A stretch of 64,000 bases of DNA from Cacajao melanocephalus (GCA_963573385.1 CAUYLG010041310.1:1-64000); one strand, 5' to 3'; positions 11,160 to 23,269 are shown, numbered from the stretch's first letter. Translations and numbers: made by a program. The notes: generated by a model from the letters alone, not told the origin.

Positions 11160-12276
11160 AGGAAAATATGATGTTAGTATTTCTTGAGCTCTATTTCTCT
11201 ATAACAATTTTCTTCTTCCCTCTGAATTTTCTTGGTAGTTGGCAGTATGCCCAGCCTCTTTGATTAGGGTATTCATTCATCAAACATTTACCCTGTTTGA
11301 TAGGAACTACAGATACTGTGATAAACAATGCAGGCCCTTGCATAGAGACACAGAATTACAGAGCCCTGTGGTTTTCTGTATTATTCTAGTCTCCCTGGTA
11401 TTCCTCTCTCTTTTGAAGTAACTACTATTGTACGTTTTAAAGAAAATTATTAAGATACTTTATAAGGTTACCCCAAGTAGTTCTTTTGTCACTTCTCCTT
11501 AAATTCATTTTTTCACTAACTGCCATAACCAAATTTTTTTTTGAGTTCCTATCTTTTAGCCTTATAAACATAGTATTACCATGATTATTATTTAGAATTC
11601 CCAGGGTTGCAAGAATCTAACAAAAAAGAAACTAACACAAAAGATAAATTATAGTCTTACATTTAGATTCAGTTAAAGCACAATCTAGTTGCTCAGATGT
11701 CATTAGGCATCTGTTTTCAAGTCTGCTCTGATTTCCTCTGTAACACCTTTTTTCTAAGACAAAATTTCCCCACAATGGGATAAGAACAAAATAACTTCAA
11801 ACACATATTCTGTAACTTCAGAAAATTTAGCTTTTCAGGTATTCTTTTTTTCAACTAAGTTTCTGAGATTGTCTGGGTCATGCATTTGCTGACAAGCTGT
11901 GATGCTTTAGTTAGCAAAGGCTGGGTCATATGGTCATTTTAGAGTAGGGGCTGAGTGGGTTGGCATTAACCAGGCCGGAGCCATGAAGAGTAAGAGTGGG
12001 AAAGAGTGGGTTTCCATAGAAAATCTGTGTTGCTGTTACCAGAAGAAAGGGAGACAAACTACCAAAACACGGGTATGTCTAGAGGGTGCAAAGGGCCAAG
12101 AAGACCCCAGAAGGCGGCATTCCAAATTGTTTTTGCCATGGCAGTATAGGCAGGGCTGGTTATGCCACTTCAAAGGGAGAGGCAATAATAATGAGTGAAC
12201 TTCTATTTTTCTTCTGGGCCAATAGAAGTTTTTACACAAATAAAGGTAACAATATCATCATTCAATGTAACAATAT
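11160..12276. other. No recognisable feature
   Basis: Moderately AT-rich DNA. Frames near 11.98-12.2 kb overlap on both strands and have no family resemblance, as expected by chance. Confidence 0.5.
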
Positions 12277-12289
12277 AAGAAAATTTCAG

Positions 12290-12600
<311 letters not shown>

Positions 12601-12604
12601 TCAG

Positions 12605-14635
12605 AAGACACAACCTTCATACAGGTGTCTTGAATGATTAGGATATTATCTTCATAACAGCTTTAATTCACAGGGATGTTTGTTGAGTTAGAAAGATAAA
12701 GACCACCCTTCCCCTTCTTACCACTTGCATTGCTCTTGTGTATTTATTCCCAGGGTAATTTTCACTCCAATGAACACTATTTAGACCCGGAAGGGAAAAC
12801 AAAGAAGACTCTAATATAGCTCAGATACAAATCTACATATGTACATTTGTGTTCATGTGTGTGTATACAGATATAGCTCTCTGTGTCCAAGGAGCTAACA
12901 ACTTACTATAAGAGATTGATGGTAAGTGTCCTACAAATGATACAAATCAGTTTTCAAATGAACCCGAAAGTGGAAATCAGGAGACTGTATGAAAGAAGGA
13001 ATATTTGAAGACTATGTAAAATTTTGAGAAGTAAAATTTAGTTAGTAAAAGCAAAGGCAGAAAGACAAAGGCTGAACGTGTCTGCACAGCATAGAGCAAA
13101 TAATTGTTGGCCCAAAAGTTACCTATAGAACACTATTAAAGGAAAAGTAGTCTAGGATCAAATTTTTAAAGACCCTCAATGGCATACTAAAAAGACTGAC
13201 CTGAATTCCATGGAAAATGAGGAAATGCTGAATATTTTTAAACAGATCACATGGTGACGGCAGCATTTTAGAAGCATCAATCTAAAGCAACAGGTTCAGT
13301 GCTAAGGGGACAACTAGAATTTGAGAAACCAATTAACAGTTTAATAGATGAGGCTAGAGGTAATGTGAAACCAAAACAGACTGCTGACAGAGGAAATTAA
13401 AAAAAAAAAGAGAGAATACTAGAAACATTAGAGAAAATTTTTAATCTAATCTCAATGAATAAAATTATCATACACGTTGTCACACAAGTCAAAATGTGGA
13501 ATCATCTTTGATGTATGCCTTTTTCCTAAATGAAATAAAAGACTAACACATGTTAATTTTATCTCCTAAACATTTCCCCAGAATAACTATTTCCATAATG
13601 TTTTATTTGGTAACTGCATCATTTAATAATTGGTACCCTAGAATCTTTTCTTGGTCAAATTAAAATTATCCTTTACATAAAGCAAAGTGACCAATGTAAA
13701 ATTAGATCTGTTCACAACATCCCTTTGTTTAAATGCTTCAAAGACTCTTTGTTCCCTTCAGAATAAAATCCAAGCCCTACAGAAGAACACATAATATCCC
13801 TAATGAAGTGACTACTTCACTATACTCATGCCCAAGACTCATGACACATGATTTAAACTGAATCAAAGAATAAAAAAGTAAATGCAGTTTTTAAAGATCA
13901 TGTGCTTATTATTAAAATGCTAGTATACAACTAAACAAATTGATCATTTATTTTTCTGTCTGTATTATTTAAATTTATATAAATATTGTTATTTTGAAAG
14001 GATAGTTTTCATAAAGTTATTTTGAATCTTTTTCATGAAATTTAGTATGACTTTCTTTTGATAGTCATACTGAAGATCAATGTAACTGTTCCAAAGTTAA
14101 TAATTACTCTGAATATAAAGTGTATAACTTTTATAAGTATCATTAATTATTACAGGATTATACTATTGCAATAATAACTATGCATTTTACTTTAACAAAG
14201 ATAGAATTTCAATATGTAAAGGACATAAGGAGATTTTTTCTCCAATGTGTATTAGATACTTGCCTATGTTTAAAGTGAATAATCAGATTAACAATAAATC
14301 TCAAAGACATACCTTGGTCACATTACCGAAAAGGCTTTGCTGATTAAGATTCATGCTGAACAATCTGATTTCATCATCATTTATCATTGGCAAGACTAAA
14401 ACTTTCAGAAACATTGTTGAAATAGTCACTCAGTAGTTCAGTCTTCTTAAGTCTGAGGCCAAAACTGAAGTCAAATTTCAGAATTTGGCTATGAAGGCCA
14501 AACGCAGCTGAGTCTTTTATTTTATTTGGCATCAGTTCTAATAATGTTTCAGTGGAAAACATTCATATTCTTTGCCCTGGTGGAATTTACAGTGCAGTAG
14601 AGTAAGCAAATTACAAATCAATACATAAACAAACA
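12605..14635. other. Mostly unrecognised; weak ancient repeat at about 12.87-13.39 kb
   Basis: Between about 12870 and 13390 the order of phrases (CCAAGGAGCTAACAACTTA, AGGCAGAAAGACAAAGGC, AGACCCTCAATGGCATAC, CAGATCACATGGTGACGGCA, TTTTAGAAGCATCAATCT) resembles an old mammalian interspersed repeat that also seems present near 42.4-42.7 kb. I cannot name it. The remainder up to the Tigger element shows no feature. Confidence 0.4.
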
Positions 14636-14916
14636 TATCCTGTCCTCGTTATTCACAGATGCTGTATTTGCTAATTCATCTACTTGCTAACATGTACTTG
14701 TTGACCAAAGTCAGCACTCACAATGCTTTCACAACAGGCTCACAGCAGAGAAAAATATAAGTCATCCAAGGCACATGTTCCCAGATGAAGTTGAGCAAGG
14801 TGACTCTCTGCCTTCTTCTATCAATTCCCATTATATAAACAAGTGTTTTCTTCATAGTCCATTTATGGCTATACATTTTATATTTTTTATTTTTTGTGCT
14901 TTTTCCTGAAGATTTT

Positions 14917-16370
14917 TTTTTTAAAAATTATTTATTATACTGTAAGTTCTGGGGTATATGTGCAGATCATGCAGGTTTGTTATAGGTATACATGTGCCAT
15001 GGTGGTGGTTTGCTGCATCCATCGCCCATCATCTACATTAAGTATTTCTCCTAATGCTATCCCTCCCCAAACCCTCCACCCCCTGCTATTCCTCCCCTAG
15101 CCCTCCACCCAATAGGTCCTGGTGTGTGTTCTAATTGTTCAACACCCACTTATGAGTGAGAACATGCAGTGTTTGGTTTTCTGTTCTTGTGTCAGTTTGC
15201 TGAGAATGATGATTTCCAGTTTCATCCATGGCCCTGCAAAGGACATGAACTCATCCTTTTTTAAGGCTACATATTATTGCATGATGCACATGTGCCACAT
15301 TTTCTTTATCCAGTCTATCATTGTTGGGCATTTGGGTTGGTTCCAAGTCTTTGCTACTGTGAACAGTGCTGCAACATATGTGTGCATATGTCTTTATAAT
15401 TGAATGATTTATAATCCTTTGGGTATAAACCCAGTAATGGGATAACTGGGTCAAATGGTATTTCTATTTCTAGATCCTTAGGAATCGCCACACTGTCTTC
15501 CACAATGGTTGAATTAATTTACTCTCCAACCAATAGTGTAAAAGCGTTCCTATGTCTCCACATCCTCTCCAGAATCTGTTGTCTCGATTTTTTAATGATC
15601 GGCATTCTAACTGTCATGAAGTGGTATCTCAATGTAGTTTTGATTTGTATTTCTCTAATGGCCAGTGATGATGAGCTTTTTTTTATGTTTGTTAGGTGCA
15701 TAAATGTCTTCTTTTAAAAAGTGTCTGTTAATATCCTTTGCCCACTTTTTGATGGGGTGTTTTTTCTTGTAAATTTGTTTATATTCTCCGTAGATTCTAG
15801 ATATTAGCTCTTTGTCAGGTGGGTAGATTGCAAAAATTTTTTCCTTTTCTGTTGGTGGCCAGTTCACTCTATTGATAGTTTCTTTTGCTGTGCAGAAGCT
15901 CTTAAGTTTAATTAGGTCCCATTTGTTTATTTTGGCTTTTGTTGCCATTGCTTTTGGTGTTTTAGTCATGAAGTCCGTGCCCAGGCCTATGTCCTGAATG
16001 GTATTGCCTAGGTTTTCTTCTAGAGTTTTTAAGGTGCTAGGCCTCATGTTTAAATCTTTAATCCATCTATAGTTAATTTTTGTATAACATGTAAAGTAAC
16101 ACGTAAGGAAGGGATCCAGTTTCAGCTTTCTGCATATGGCTAGCCAGTTTTCCCAACACCATTTGTTAAATAGGGAATCCTTGCCCCATTGCTTGTTTCT
16201 GTCACCCTGCTTTGGCTTGTACACCTTGGGCTGTTCCTACTGTCTAACCAGTCCCAATGAGATGAACCTGGTACCTCAGATGGAAATGTGGAGATCACTC
16301 ATCTTCTGGTGCACTCTCACTGGGAGCTGCAGACCAGAGCTGTTCCTATTTGGCCATCTTGGTGGAAGTC
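14917..16370 (-). mobile_element. L1PA-type LINE with 5' UTR fused to ORF2 3' part
   Basis: Read on the minus strand, the element starts with the true L1 5' end (CCAAGATGGCCAAATAGGAA, CAGCTCCCAGTGAGAGTGC, TCTGAGGTACCAGGTTCATC), continues to AAGCCAAAGCAGGGTGA at about 16203-16220, then jumps into late ORF2 (CAGAAACAAGCAATGGGGCA) and proceeds through the ORF2 C-terminus and 3' UTR to an A-tail at 14917. The 5' UTR remainder, ORF1 and most of ORF2, over 4 kb, are absent. The flanks carry one TSD: CCTGAAGATTTT at 14905-14916 and CCTCAAGATTTT at 16371-16382 (11 of 12). A full 5' end, full 3' end and single TSD show it is one insertion. Confidence 0.88.
15655..16201 (-). pseudogene. L1 ORF2 C-terminal remnant
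   Basis: The open frame on the minus strand (it extends to 16224, opening with GTG codon sequence from the fused 5' UTR) reads the region after the reverse transcriptase: recognisable blocks are [40 protein letters not shown] and [20 protein letters not shown]. The frame is about 180 codons and then breaks by frameshift; later ORF2 blocks continue in other frames. No endonuclease or catalytic reverse transcriptase is present, so it is inactive. Codons before 16202 come from 5' UTR, not ORF2. Confidence 0.85.
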
Positions 16371-16392
16371 CCTCAAGATTTTCTTATTTAAA

Positions 16393-16557
16393 ATGGCCCC
16401 TAAGTGTAGTGCTGAAGTGTTGTCTAGTGTCCCTAACAGTAAGAAGGTTATGATCTTGCTGAGAGCAAAGATGCATGTATTAGAACAGCTTCATTTAGGC
16501 ATGAGGTATAGTGCTGTTGGCCATGAGTTAATATTAATGAATAATGTATATATTTAA
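16393..16557 (+). pseudogene. Tigger transposase N-terminal remnant
   Basis: From an ATG at 16393 a 55-codon frame reads MAPKCSAEVLSSVPNSKKV and later GMRYSAVGHEL, which matches the start of pogo/Tigger transposases, the CENP-B-like N-terminal helix-turn-helix that binds transposon ends. It stops at 16557. The DDE catalytic domain is missing entirely. Upstream codons in the same frame (from 16288) are antisense L1 5' UTR and have no meaning. The original ATG context lies only 10 bases right of the L1 TSD. Confidence 0.8.
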
Positions 16558-16621
16558 CTAATTTGGTATTTGTGGGGACTATGTAGAAGATGATTACCTC
16601 AAATAATGAGAACTGACTCTA

Positions 16622-18472
16622 AATAATCATACATTGTGCTAGATTTATTCTTCTTGGAAATGAAAAGGAATAGAATACTATTATAGAAAATATTTGTAGA
16701 GGTAGAAGCATGTTTAGAATTGGAGATAAGGAAAACTTTTCTAAAAAATTACCTAAAGTTGGAGCTAAAACCTAAAGGATAATGGAGAAAGAAAAACTAG
16801 TCTTAATTACAGACATGAGATGACAAAATATGATTTCTGAATAAGTTTGCTATTAATAAAAATGCTGCCATCAGGAAGAACTGAGGGGAGCATCTGCCAG
16901 TCAAAACTCAGATGACCATTTCACTTCTACCCTAACCCATCGATTTATAGACGTTCTTTTTCTACATGCGTACAGCCCAGTTTCCCCACCCCTGCCCTAT
17001 CCTATCTATTCTCATCACTAAACAAGACTTCACTCAAATTCTCTGCACATTGTAGAACTCATAAAGGTGGAAAATAGAACCTAGAGGAAGCAGTTGATAT
17101 TTTCCCAACATCCCACACTCAGGGAGTGACCATGTCAGGGATAGGGTGACAGTGTTCTCCTAAGTTGGGATGCTACCAGTAAGTCTCAAGCCTTGGTACA
17201 TCAAAGAACACTACATAACACAGCAACTCTTGGGCCCTGATTTTTTCTAACATTCATCCAAAGAAACAAGCTTTAAAATAGTTTTTTCCAGAAAAATGCC
17301 GACCAAAAGGAAATTAAAATGGGCTATTTCAGGCATACTAAAAAAGAAAAAAAATCTAAAACATTTTAGGAGCCCAGCAGAGAATTAGATCAGTAAAATT
17401 TACATTCAAATGAAGGTAACGGGAATTTTCTCAATGCTTTGTTTCCTCACCAATATAAGGGTTGGTACATTATATGTAAAGTGTGAGATAATTAGAAGTT
17501 ACCTGCAGCCCCAAATTGCCTGCCAACAAATTAATTTACATGGAAAAAGACTGTCTTTCAAACTTATTACGGCAACTGGAAATTCCATCCTCTACATTTT
17601 GCATAAATAACCTAACAGAGTATATACTGTCATGATGAGAATTCTGCTGATTATAAATAAATATTACTATCATGTAAATCTACTAAAATGCAGTGGATTT
17701 AATGTTTCTGTAGTCTTTTTAATTTGGGATTGAAGTGTCATTAAAACTTGTCATTTTATTTTTATATAAAATATATTAACTTTTATAAAAGTTAATATAA
17801 ACTTTTATGGGATCAACAAAAAATGGTGAACTAGAACACACCCATGTTTTCTGTAGTACAGCTACTTGTGAAACATGTGTGCCAGATATTCATTCTGCTT
17901 TGATTCAAATCCTGGTTTAATAACTTCTTGGCTGATGGCCTTATAAATATGGCCCAGAAAAAAAAAATCTAGAACCAAACATTGCTAACTGCTAAATAAA
18001 TATTACTTGTTATTAGTATACACTTTAAAAACTTTTATTGAAAACAGCATTAGGGAAATATAATTAAAAATAAAATCATCTCCTAATCCAGAAAACCTCT
18101 TCATAAGGGTAGAAGAGAAAACAATTATTATTGAAAAAAAAGTCAACGAGAATGTGATGCGCATCCTAGGCGATCCTCTAGCAGACAGCAAAGGCAGAAA
18201 GAAAGCTTACCCTTTTATATAGTAAAGCAGATATAACCATTATATGCAGGTCTCAACATAAACAATAAGTATCTGTCACTCATAGCTCATCCTAAATTTG
18301 TCTGGTGATTGGGGAGACAACCTATGCTTGCTAACTTAGCTTTATCCAGTAGAAAATTAAACATCACATACTTTATGATGAGGTAGTTTTGAAATTTGGA
18401 CTAACTTGCCTAAGTTAGGCGACTAACTTCTCACAGAAACTGGAAGATAGGGATGCTATCTCTCTTGATGTT
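16622..18472. other. Unrecognised AT-rich DNA
   Basis: I see no repeat family or gene. The only structure is the 28-bp palindrome at 17772-17799 listed separately. Confidence 0.5.
17772..17799. repeat. 28-bp perfect palindrome, no spacer
   Basis: TATATTAACTTTTA is followed immediately by its reverse complement TAAAAGTTAATATA: 14-bp arms with no spacer. It could extrude a short cruciform. It is AT-rich apart from one C/G pair in each arm, so low complexity raises the chance expectation. Confidence 0.95.
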
Positions 18473-18578
18473 ACCATCTATTCTTTTTGAGGACTGCTAA
18501 CTTATGAGGTTTCATCTACATAACAAGGCCACCTTGGCTACCCAGGCCTCTTCCTTTCTTTCATAACCTGTCTTGCCA
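18473..18578 (+). repeat. Direct repeat copy 1 (LTR-like segment)
   Basis: About 106 bases (ATTCTTTTTGAGGACTGCTA, ATAACAAGGCCACCTTGGCT, ACCCAGGC) recur at 19461-19567 with only a few mismatches. Downstream of this copy the sequence diverges from copy 2 and contains CATTTCAAAGGGAT twice (near 18580 and 18669). Confidence 0.88.
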
Positions 18579-19460
18579 TTCATTTCAAAGGGATGGTTCC
18601 CAAGTCCTTGAGAAAGGTATAAAAGCCTATGATAAGAAGCGTATTCAGCTTTTAAAAAGATTTACATACATTTCAAAGGGATAGGGAAAGGCCTTACAAG
18701 TTTTCTATTCTAAAGTAAATGTTCAAGGAAAAGGGAGGAGGTGAGATGTCTCTTCCCTTATTTTCAATAGAGATTTAAGCCTCTTCTTTTCAATTTGTAT
18801 TTGCCCTTATAATCTCAATACCCATAAGGAAACTTAACATTTATATTTGTTTAAAAATTTACACTGAAGTTCTACAACATTCTCCTTTATAAAAGTTTTA
18901 AATTTATTTTCTTCTCGTGGTCCTGAATCTAACAATTGACCCAGTTGTTCCTCTATATATACTATTCAATCCAATTTAGTTATAGAATAACTAAAATTTT
19001 TATTGTGCTGCTTTCTACAGGTGCATTTCCTTGGTGACATTTTTCTTATTTTTTAGAGAGCACTCAGCAAGGGTGCACACTGGCCTGCACTGCCAGCAGC
19101 CTCTTGGGCCAGCTAGGGTGAAAGGGTGCAAGGGTGAAAGGATAAAGTAATGAGCGGTCACTGTCTTCTCTCCACATTCCTAGGGGATGCTCATCAAATG
19201 TATTGATTTAAAAATCAATGCAACAGAGTGGCTAATTTATTTTGACAAAGCAGCTCAATGAAATAAAACTATTTTACCCTAAAATATGTTTTTTGACATA
19301 TGTTTAAATGGCTGCTGCAGAGCCAACAGACAGAGAAGGGGAAGTTTGCATCTGTGGAAGACCTTCATTAATGCAGCCCTGCCTCCTCTTTCTAGGCATT
19401 TCCCTGGGATCTAGGAGAGGTTGGGATTTGGACACCTTTAAATGTCTGAAAACAAACAGT
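18579..19460. other. Sequence between the direct repeats, possibly LTR body
   Basis: It could be the upstream part of the same LTR or an element inserted between two partial LTRs. A small frame at 19308-19508 runs into copy 2 and shows no protein family. I could not assign it. Confidence 0.35.
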
Positions 19461-19790
19461 TACTATCTATTCTTTTTGAGGACTGCTAACTTATCAGGTT
19501 TCATCTAGATAACAAGGCCACCTTGGCTACCCAGGCCCCTTCCTTTCTCTCATAATCTGTCTTGCCACTAAACCTGTTTTACCAGCGTAGCCTGTTTCTG
19601 TCCATGCTCTAAGTCTGCACTTTCTGTGGTTTTAGGATGGTATATAAGCTTCGTATCTTACTGTTGGGTTGGGTCTTCATCCTGAAGGCTCCTGTGAATA
19701 TATGTTCAATAAGTTTATGTGCCTTTTTTTCCTATTAATCTACCTCATGGCAATGATGTTTTCAGTGAATCTACAGGGGGCCAAAAGCCT
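19461..19790 (+). mobile_element. ERV1-like LTR 3' part (includes direct repeat copy 2)
   Basis: The first 107 bases are the second copy of the 18473-18578 segment. The continuation has promoter and R/U5-like order for a gammaretrovirus-like LTR: GGTATATAAGC (TATA box) at about 19638, TGGGTCTTCATCCTGAAGGC, then TTCAATAAGTTTATGTGCC (near-consensus polyadenylation signal) and CTATTAATCTACCTCATGGC. Family resemblance is to the MER4 group as I recall it; the exact name is uncertain. No internal viral genes follow. Confidence 0.45.
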
Positions 19791-19885
19791 GTGACCCCAC
19801 ACAGCCATGCCTTTTAGTCCCTTTCTACTCCACTCTTTGGCCTGTTCACTTGTGTCTACTGGTGGGTTTACAACTATGTGCACAT

Positions 19886-19945
19886 GCACACAGAGACTCA
19901 CACAGAGACTCACACAGAGGTGTGTGTGTGCCCCACAGGCACACA
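19886..19945. repeat. CACA-rich minisatellite-like stretch
   Basis: ACACAGAGACTC occurs in tandem and passes into GTGTGTGTGTG and CACACACAC. Because CA and GT tracts face each other, a hairpin is possible. It produces the Cys/Val-rich minus frame at 19740-19946, which is an artefact. Confidence 0.8.
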
Positions 19946-22126
19946 CACAAGCTCCTAGGTCAGCACACTACCTGAAAATATAAAGGAAACTACTGGAATT
20001 TTTTTAAACAAATTTAATACTTTTGGAAAGGAGCACCTTGTAGAAATTCAGTGTAAATTTTTGTACGATTGTAATGGGTACCCATAAAAGTAAAGCAAGG
20101 CATCTCTACTATAATTCACTATTTTAAGGCAGAGGGACAAATTTAAAAATAAATTAATTAATAATAAATAAAGTAAAAGTCATTTCTAATCTCTGTTTTC
20201 TTCAACTGTCCTGATTAAAGCTATAGTTATATAATTTGATTTAGTCGTCAGCACTAGAATGTGATTTCAGACAGGAAGAATATTAGAAGCGAATAGAATA
20301 AGCGAAAACCTATGTGGTATAATTTGGAAAGCATACTGAGAACTGTTTCTCTCATATCATTCTGGCAATTTGCCTGAAATTTCATCATTAGAACTTCATT
20401 TAAGTTTCTGGGAATATCAATGAAAATTTATAGGCCTCCAATTGATAACATGAGGCCATATTCATGGTCATTTGGTTCTAAGGGGACCAGTATAACAAGA
20501 TATTTACAACATAAAAGCAGACTGAAAAGCAATGATATAGGAAAACTTTTAAGACGTGAATACACCCAAGATTAAAATCTAATACATGGGATTTATTTCT
20601 GAAGAACAGTTCCAGGAAATGAGACATGTGAGGTATCTAACATATACGAGCGAGGTACTTCCAAAAAGAGGGAGATTTCTTAAAAGGGAAAGAAAAATGT
20701 GGCCATAGCTCTACTTTGCCATCTACAGTATTTTGCTTTTATGGATAAGGTAATTCAGAACAAAGCATGAAAGTTGTATATGGTCCCTGTCCTTCTAACA
20801 GTCATACAGTCAGATGAGTAGGCTCTGAGGACACTAAAATATAACCATAAAGAGAAAATCATTTTCACCATAAAAATAAAGTATTATTACTGCATTCAGT
20901 GTATAAACAAAGAGACTTAAATAGACCACATTCAGTCTTTTTTAAGGAATATTTCAACAACCTTTTGAAACATTTACTATTAAAAGGAAGTTAATCTAAT
21001 GTCTGTTTTCAAGATATAGAGAGACAAATATGTACCAAAAAAAAATCAGGAAACTATTAACTTAAAACAAATTGAATCTTTAAGTTTCATATTAAAGAGG
21101 AGGTTATAAAAACGTATTTTATAGAAAAGATAAACTCATGACTCTCATACAAATATAAGAGGGAAATTTGTCAGTGATTTTATTTCATTCATAATCAGTA
21201 AGATGTAAAAATCGAACCTGTTTAAAAGGAGAATTCAGATAACAGTCACATATGGGCAATTAGAAAGACTGATGTCAATTTACTAAAGTATACAAAACTA
21301 AGCCTTTCCACAGAGGTAAGGCAGAGAATGAATTGCAACTCACTGTACAAAATTCAGCTGTGCTTAAATGGGCAAGAATAAATTGTATTACTATCAATTG
21401 TCCAAAATGTACAGAGCTGCAGAATAATTCAATTAAAAACTATGAAAGGAACAGAGCCCTACAGAATCGAGTAACTCAAGAGTGCCCTAGACAATGCCTA
21501 GTATTCCATTAAAAGGACTCACAATAATCTGTTTGTCCATTTTAAAACCTTTCACAATTTTTCCTGACATAAATAAGGTGACATGTCTCAATAGTCTTGG
21601 CCATAGTCACCAAGGCTTTGGAAAAAACTAGCATATTCACTTTTAATGGGTGGTTTAGTCTAATTATCCTTCCCTTCTTTACATTTTCTCAGTGCCACTT
21701 TGCTTAATAAAAATCATAAGATTTCCGTTCCAGATGCTTCATTTCTGAGACAGGTTAAGAAAACTTAGTTTAAGGGAAAGCAACTTTAGGATTAAAAGGC
21801 AATGAAGAAAGTGAACTATCAAGGTTGAATTACTGGTCATTTTTCACATACATAATTCATTACACAAACATGAAGTTAGACTTATCTCTGTGCTACATAT
21901 AAGGAGAAAACATCCTAAAATATTATCCCTTTGCTCCTTATGTGAAAACTTATTCAGGGTTTAGCAACTGTAAATTTTTCGAAATGTGAACTCAGAAATG
22001 AAAGAAAGCAAAACAGATGCAAATTAAATTTAAATTTTCAAATAGCATTTTCCCATTATCCAATATTTCCTTATTTAAAAGAAAACTTAATCATTTGAAT
22101 CATTTCTAAAAGAATTCAAGGATAAT
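19946..22126. other. Unrecognised AT-rich DNA
   Basis: About 2.2 kb without recognisable repeat, gene or tandem array. It is one of the longer repeat-free stretches in the window, although very old degraded elements could be hidden. Confidence 0.5.
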
Positions 22127-22464
22127 ACTATGATTCGAATTATAGTATTTTCTCCAAAATTCATTTTGAAACTTAATCCCCAATGCAATAGTATTAAGAA
22201 ATGCAGCCTTTGGGGTGCCTTTGGTGGAACACTCATTAATGGGACTAGCACCCTTAAAACTGGGATTGAAGTTGGAGTTCTCTCTTGTCCTTCCGCCTTT
22301 CATCATTTGAGGACACAGCAACAAGTTATTATCTTGGAAGGAGAAAGCAGTCCTCACCAGATACTATTGTCAGCACTTTGATCTTAGACTTCCCAGCCAC
22401 CAGAACTACAAGAAGTATATTTCTGTTCTTTATGAACTATCCAATCTGTGGCATTTTCTTATAG

Positions 22465-22468
<4 letters not shown>
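22127..22468 (+). mobile_element. MLT1A-type MaLR solo LTR
   Basis: Consensus order is clear: CCAAAATTCATTTTGAAACTTAATCC, AATAGTATTAAGAAATGCAG, CTCATTAATGGGACTAGCAC, GAGGACACAGCAACAAG, GTCCTCACCAGATACTA, ACTTCCCAGCCACCAGAACT and TTATAGCAGC at the end. It is one LTR without internal sequence. Its normal end is replaced by a run of 27 A. Confidence 0.85.

Positions 22469-22495
<27 letters not shown>
22469..22495 (+). repeat. Poly(A) run of 27 at the LTR end
   Basis: Twenty-seven uninterrupted A abut the LTR text TATAGCAGC. MLT1 LTRs do not normally end in poly(A), and no SINE or LINE body precedes the run, so homopolymer expansion is the simplest explanation. Confidence 0.9.
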
Positions 22496-22613
22496 GAATA
22501 AGACAAATTATGATCCATTAACCCCTGATTAAGTTAGGAGTTGCTTTATTTATTCAAAAACATTTAAGTCTATTCTTCCATAAGCCAAATGCCCTCTTGA
22601 GAATTAGGATATA

Positions 22614-22916
22614 GGCAAGGTGCAGTGGCTCATGCCTGTGATCCCAGCACTTTGGGAGGCTGAGGCTGGTGGATCACTTGAGGTCAGGAGTTTGAGACCA
22701 GCCTGGCCAACACGGTGAAACCCTGTCTCTATTAAAAATACAAAAATTAGCCAGGCATGGTGGCATGTGCCTATAGTTCCAGCTACTTGGGAGGCTAGGG
22801 CAGGATAATAGCTTGAACCCGGGAGACGGAGGTTGCAGTGAGCCGAGATCATGCCACTGTACTCCCCTGGGCAATAGAGTAAGACTGTCTCAAAAAAAAA
22901 AAAGAAAAAGAAAGAC
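22614..22916 (+). mobile_element. Alu SINE with 14-bp perfect TSD
   Basis: Full-length Alu from GGCAAGGTGCAGTGGCTCAT to an A-tail with GA-rich end, flanked by AGAATTAGGATATA at 22600-22613 and 22917-22930. Probably AluS. A few bases of the right arm before the tail are missing (CTCCCCTGGGCAATAGAGT in place of 'ctccagcctgggc'). Confidence 0.96.
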
Positions 22917-23269
22917 AGAATTAGGATATATAGAATGGCCTACATATTGACCTGCTATTTCCCATTCTTGCCAGCAATAGACTTAGTTGTAAAGAAGAGA
23001 TTTCTGGATTTGAATTTATGTAAATGAATAGAACTCTCCTCTTTAACGAGGCATTTGTCTGACACATCCAAGATAAAGACCCAGCTGGCTAATCTAAGCT
23101 CATTCCAAACAATCTAGAGGAAGACAGGAATACCACCACTAAAAGGGTATTTGCACAATACGGAAAAGGCTTTGTAGGCAAGATCTTTTCCCACTACAGA
23201 GAAGTTTTTGCATTGGATTCCAAGTTCTAAACTACTAACATTTCTTATTCCCTTCACGCTAAATGTCTT

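Larger units (their letters stand above)
14638..16619 (+). mobile_element. Tigger-type (pogo/Tc1-mariner) DNA transposon, split by an L1
   Basis: The two outer pieces, 14638-14916 and 16383-16619, form one short Tigger element. The left piece runs from TCCTGTCCTCGTTATTCAC through CTCTGCCTTCTTC and ATAAACAAGTGTTTTC. The right piece holds the start of the transposase frame and ends AATAATGAGAACTGACTC. The ends are imperfect inverted repeats (left TGTCCTCGTTATTCA; right, reversed, CAGTTCTCATTATTT). A TA dinucleotide sits outside each end (14636-14637 and 16620-16621), the expected Tc1/mariner TSD. Only the transposase N-terminus remains, so it was a non-autonomous, internally deleted copy before the L1 landed in it. 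Confidence 0.82.
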
